From the NCBI GenBank assembly GCA_023228725.1, contig JALOAQ010000132.1, positions 1-7,133 on the forward strand: a stretch of DNA of 7,133 nt. Direction: 5' to 3'. This DNA comes from Bacteroidales bacterium (GTDB taxonomy: Bacteria; Bacteroidota; Bacteroidia; Bacteroidales; ML635J-15). Shown here one piece after another: positions 6,886 to 7,133 of the stretch. Below the pieces are notes generated by a model. It did no database searches, was not told the DNA's origin, and was given only the letters and a program-made list of their open reading frames with translations. The number at the start of each line of letters is the position of its first letter. The first letter of the stretch is position 1. The position numbers were made by a program, and so were the translations under genes.

Positions 6886-7133
6886 GGCTTCGAGCATTTC
6901 GCTACGCTCAATGCTCGAAGGCAAACAACCACGAATTACACGAATTTACACTAATTATGGCTTCTCGCATTTCGCTTCGCTCAATGCTCGAAGGTAAACA
7001 ACCACGAATTACACGAATTTACACTAATTATGGCTTCTCGCATTTCGCTTCGCTCAATGCTCGAAGGTAAACAACCACTAATTACACGAATTTACACTAA
7101 TTATGGCTTCTCGCATTTCGCTTCGCTCAATGC
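6886..7133. repeat. 73-bp tandem repeat array, running off the right edge
   Basis: Units begin at 6886, 6959, 7032 and 7105 (GGCTTC), each exactly 73 bases apart; the fourth is cut by the window end. Each unit has a hairpin half (CGCATTTCGCT to AATGCTCGAAG) and an AT-rich half containing CACGAATTACACGAATTT and TACACTAATTAT. Units 2 and 3 differ by a single base (G to T at 7079). Unit 1 differs at several positions in the hairpin half. I recognise the CACGAATTACACGAATTT part as a sequence common between genes in Bacteroidota. There is no open reading frame of note, and no spacers, so it is not a CRISPR array. With the short repeat before it, it fills the gene-free right end. Confidence 0.92.
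6888..6920. other. Perfect 11-bp hairpin in the first repeat unit
   Basis: CTTCGAGCATT (6888-6898) and AATGCTCGAAG (6910-6920) are exact inverted repeats around an 11-base loop. The hairpin lies 60 bases after the MerR-like stop codon and could stop or protect that transcript, but no T-run follows, so a classical intrinsic terminator is not supported. In the later units the left arm reads CTTCTCGCATT, which leaves a two-base internal mismatch. Confidence 0.6.

Noticed and set aside
6888..6920. Rho-independent terminator of the MerR-like gene
   Set aside because: The stem is good but no T-run follows and the same structure recurs in each repeat unit, so it is listed only as a hairpin.
6886..7133. 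CRISPR array
   Set aside because: The whole 73-base period is conserved from unit to unit, with no variable spacers and no cas genes in the window.

Overview
The window looks like a chromosomal segment of an AT-rich, obligately or facultatively anaerobic member of the Bacteroidota. Three things suggest this. The promoters carry Bacteroidota-style -7 elements (TAnnTTTG), the genes have almost no Shine-Dalgarno sequences, and the intergenic repeats on the right contain the CACGAATTACACGAATTT-type sequence I associate with that phylum. No rRNA, tRNA, transposase or CRISPR array was seen.

Most of the window (5717 down to 1) is one tightly packed minus-strand operon. In transcription order it encodes a NuoE/HydC-like [2Fe-2S] subunit, a NuoF/HydB-like flavin and NAD(H) subunit with a C-terminal ferredoxin domain, and a HydA-like iron-sulfur subunit with a [FeFe]-hydrogenase H-cluster domain. 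The fourth gene is a HydS-type sensory [FeFe]-hydrogenase fused directly to a histidine kinase, cut by the left edge. Gaps between genes are 1, 1 and 8 bases. The first three resemble the cytoplasmic trimeric HydABC/Hnd hydrogenases that exchange electrons between NAD(P)H, ferredoxin and H2. The fourth would be a H2 or redox sensor controlling transcription.

The operon departs from the textbook HydABC pattern. The HydA-like subunit keeps all four cysteines expected to hold the H-cluster cubane, but by hand alignment it has lost most conserved residues around the catalytic two-iron site. The HydB-like subunit has lost two of the four cysteines of its N-terminal [2Fe-2S] domain and part of a conserved flavin-site motif. 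Both H-domain proteins carry Asp in place of the proton-transfer Cys. The trimer may therefore be an NAD-linked redox enzyme that is not an ordinary hydrogenase.

The intergenic region at 5718-5952 holds a good promoter for the operon. It is overlapped by two abutting near-palindromes that resemble operators for Rex, the NADH/NAD+ sensing repressor. A divergent plus-strand gene (5953-6828) encodes a MerR-type regulator whose C-terminal part resembles a cobalamin-binding domain without its B12 motif. The right end (6829-7133) is non-coding: a short 16-bp repeat, then a 73-bp tandem repeat in at least three full copies and a fourth cut by the window edge. Each unit contains a hairpin.
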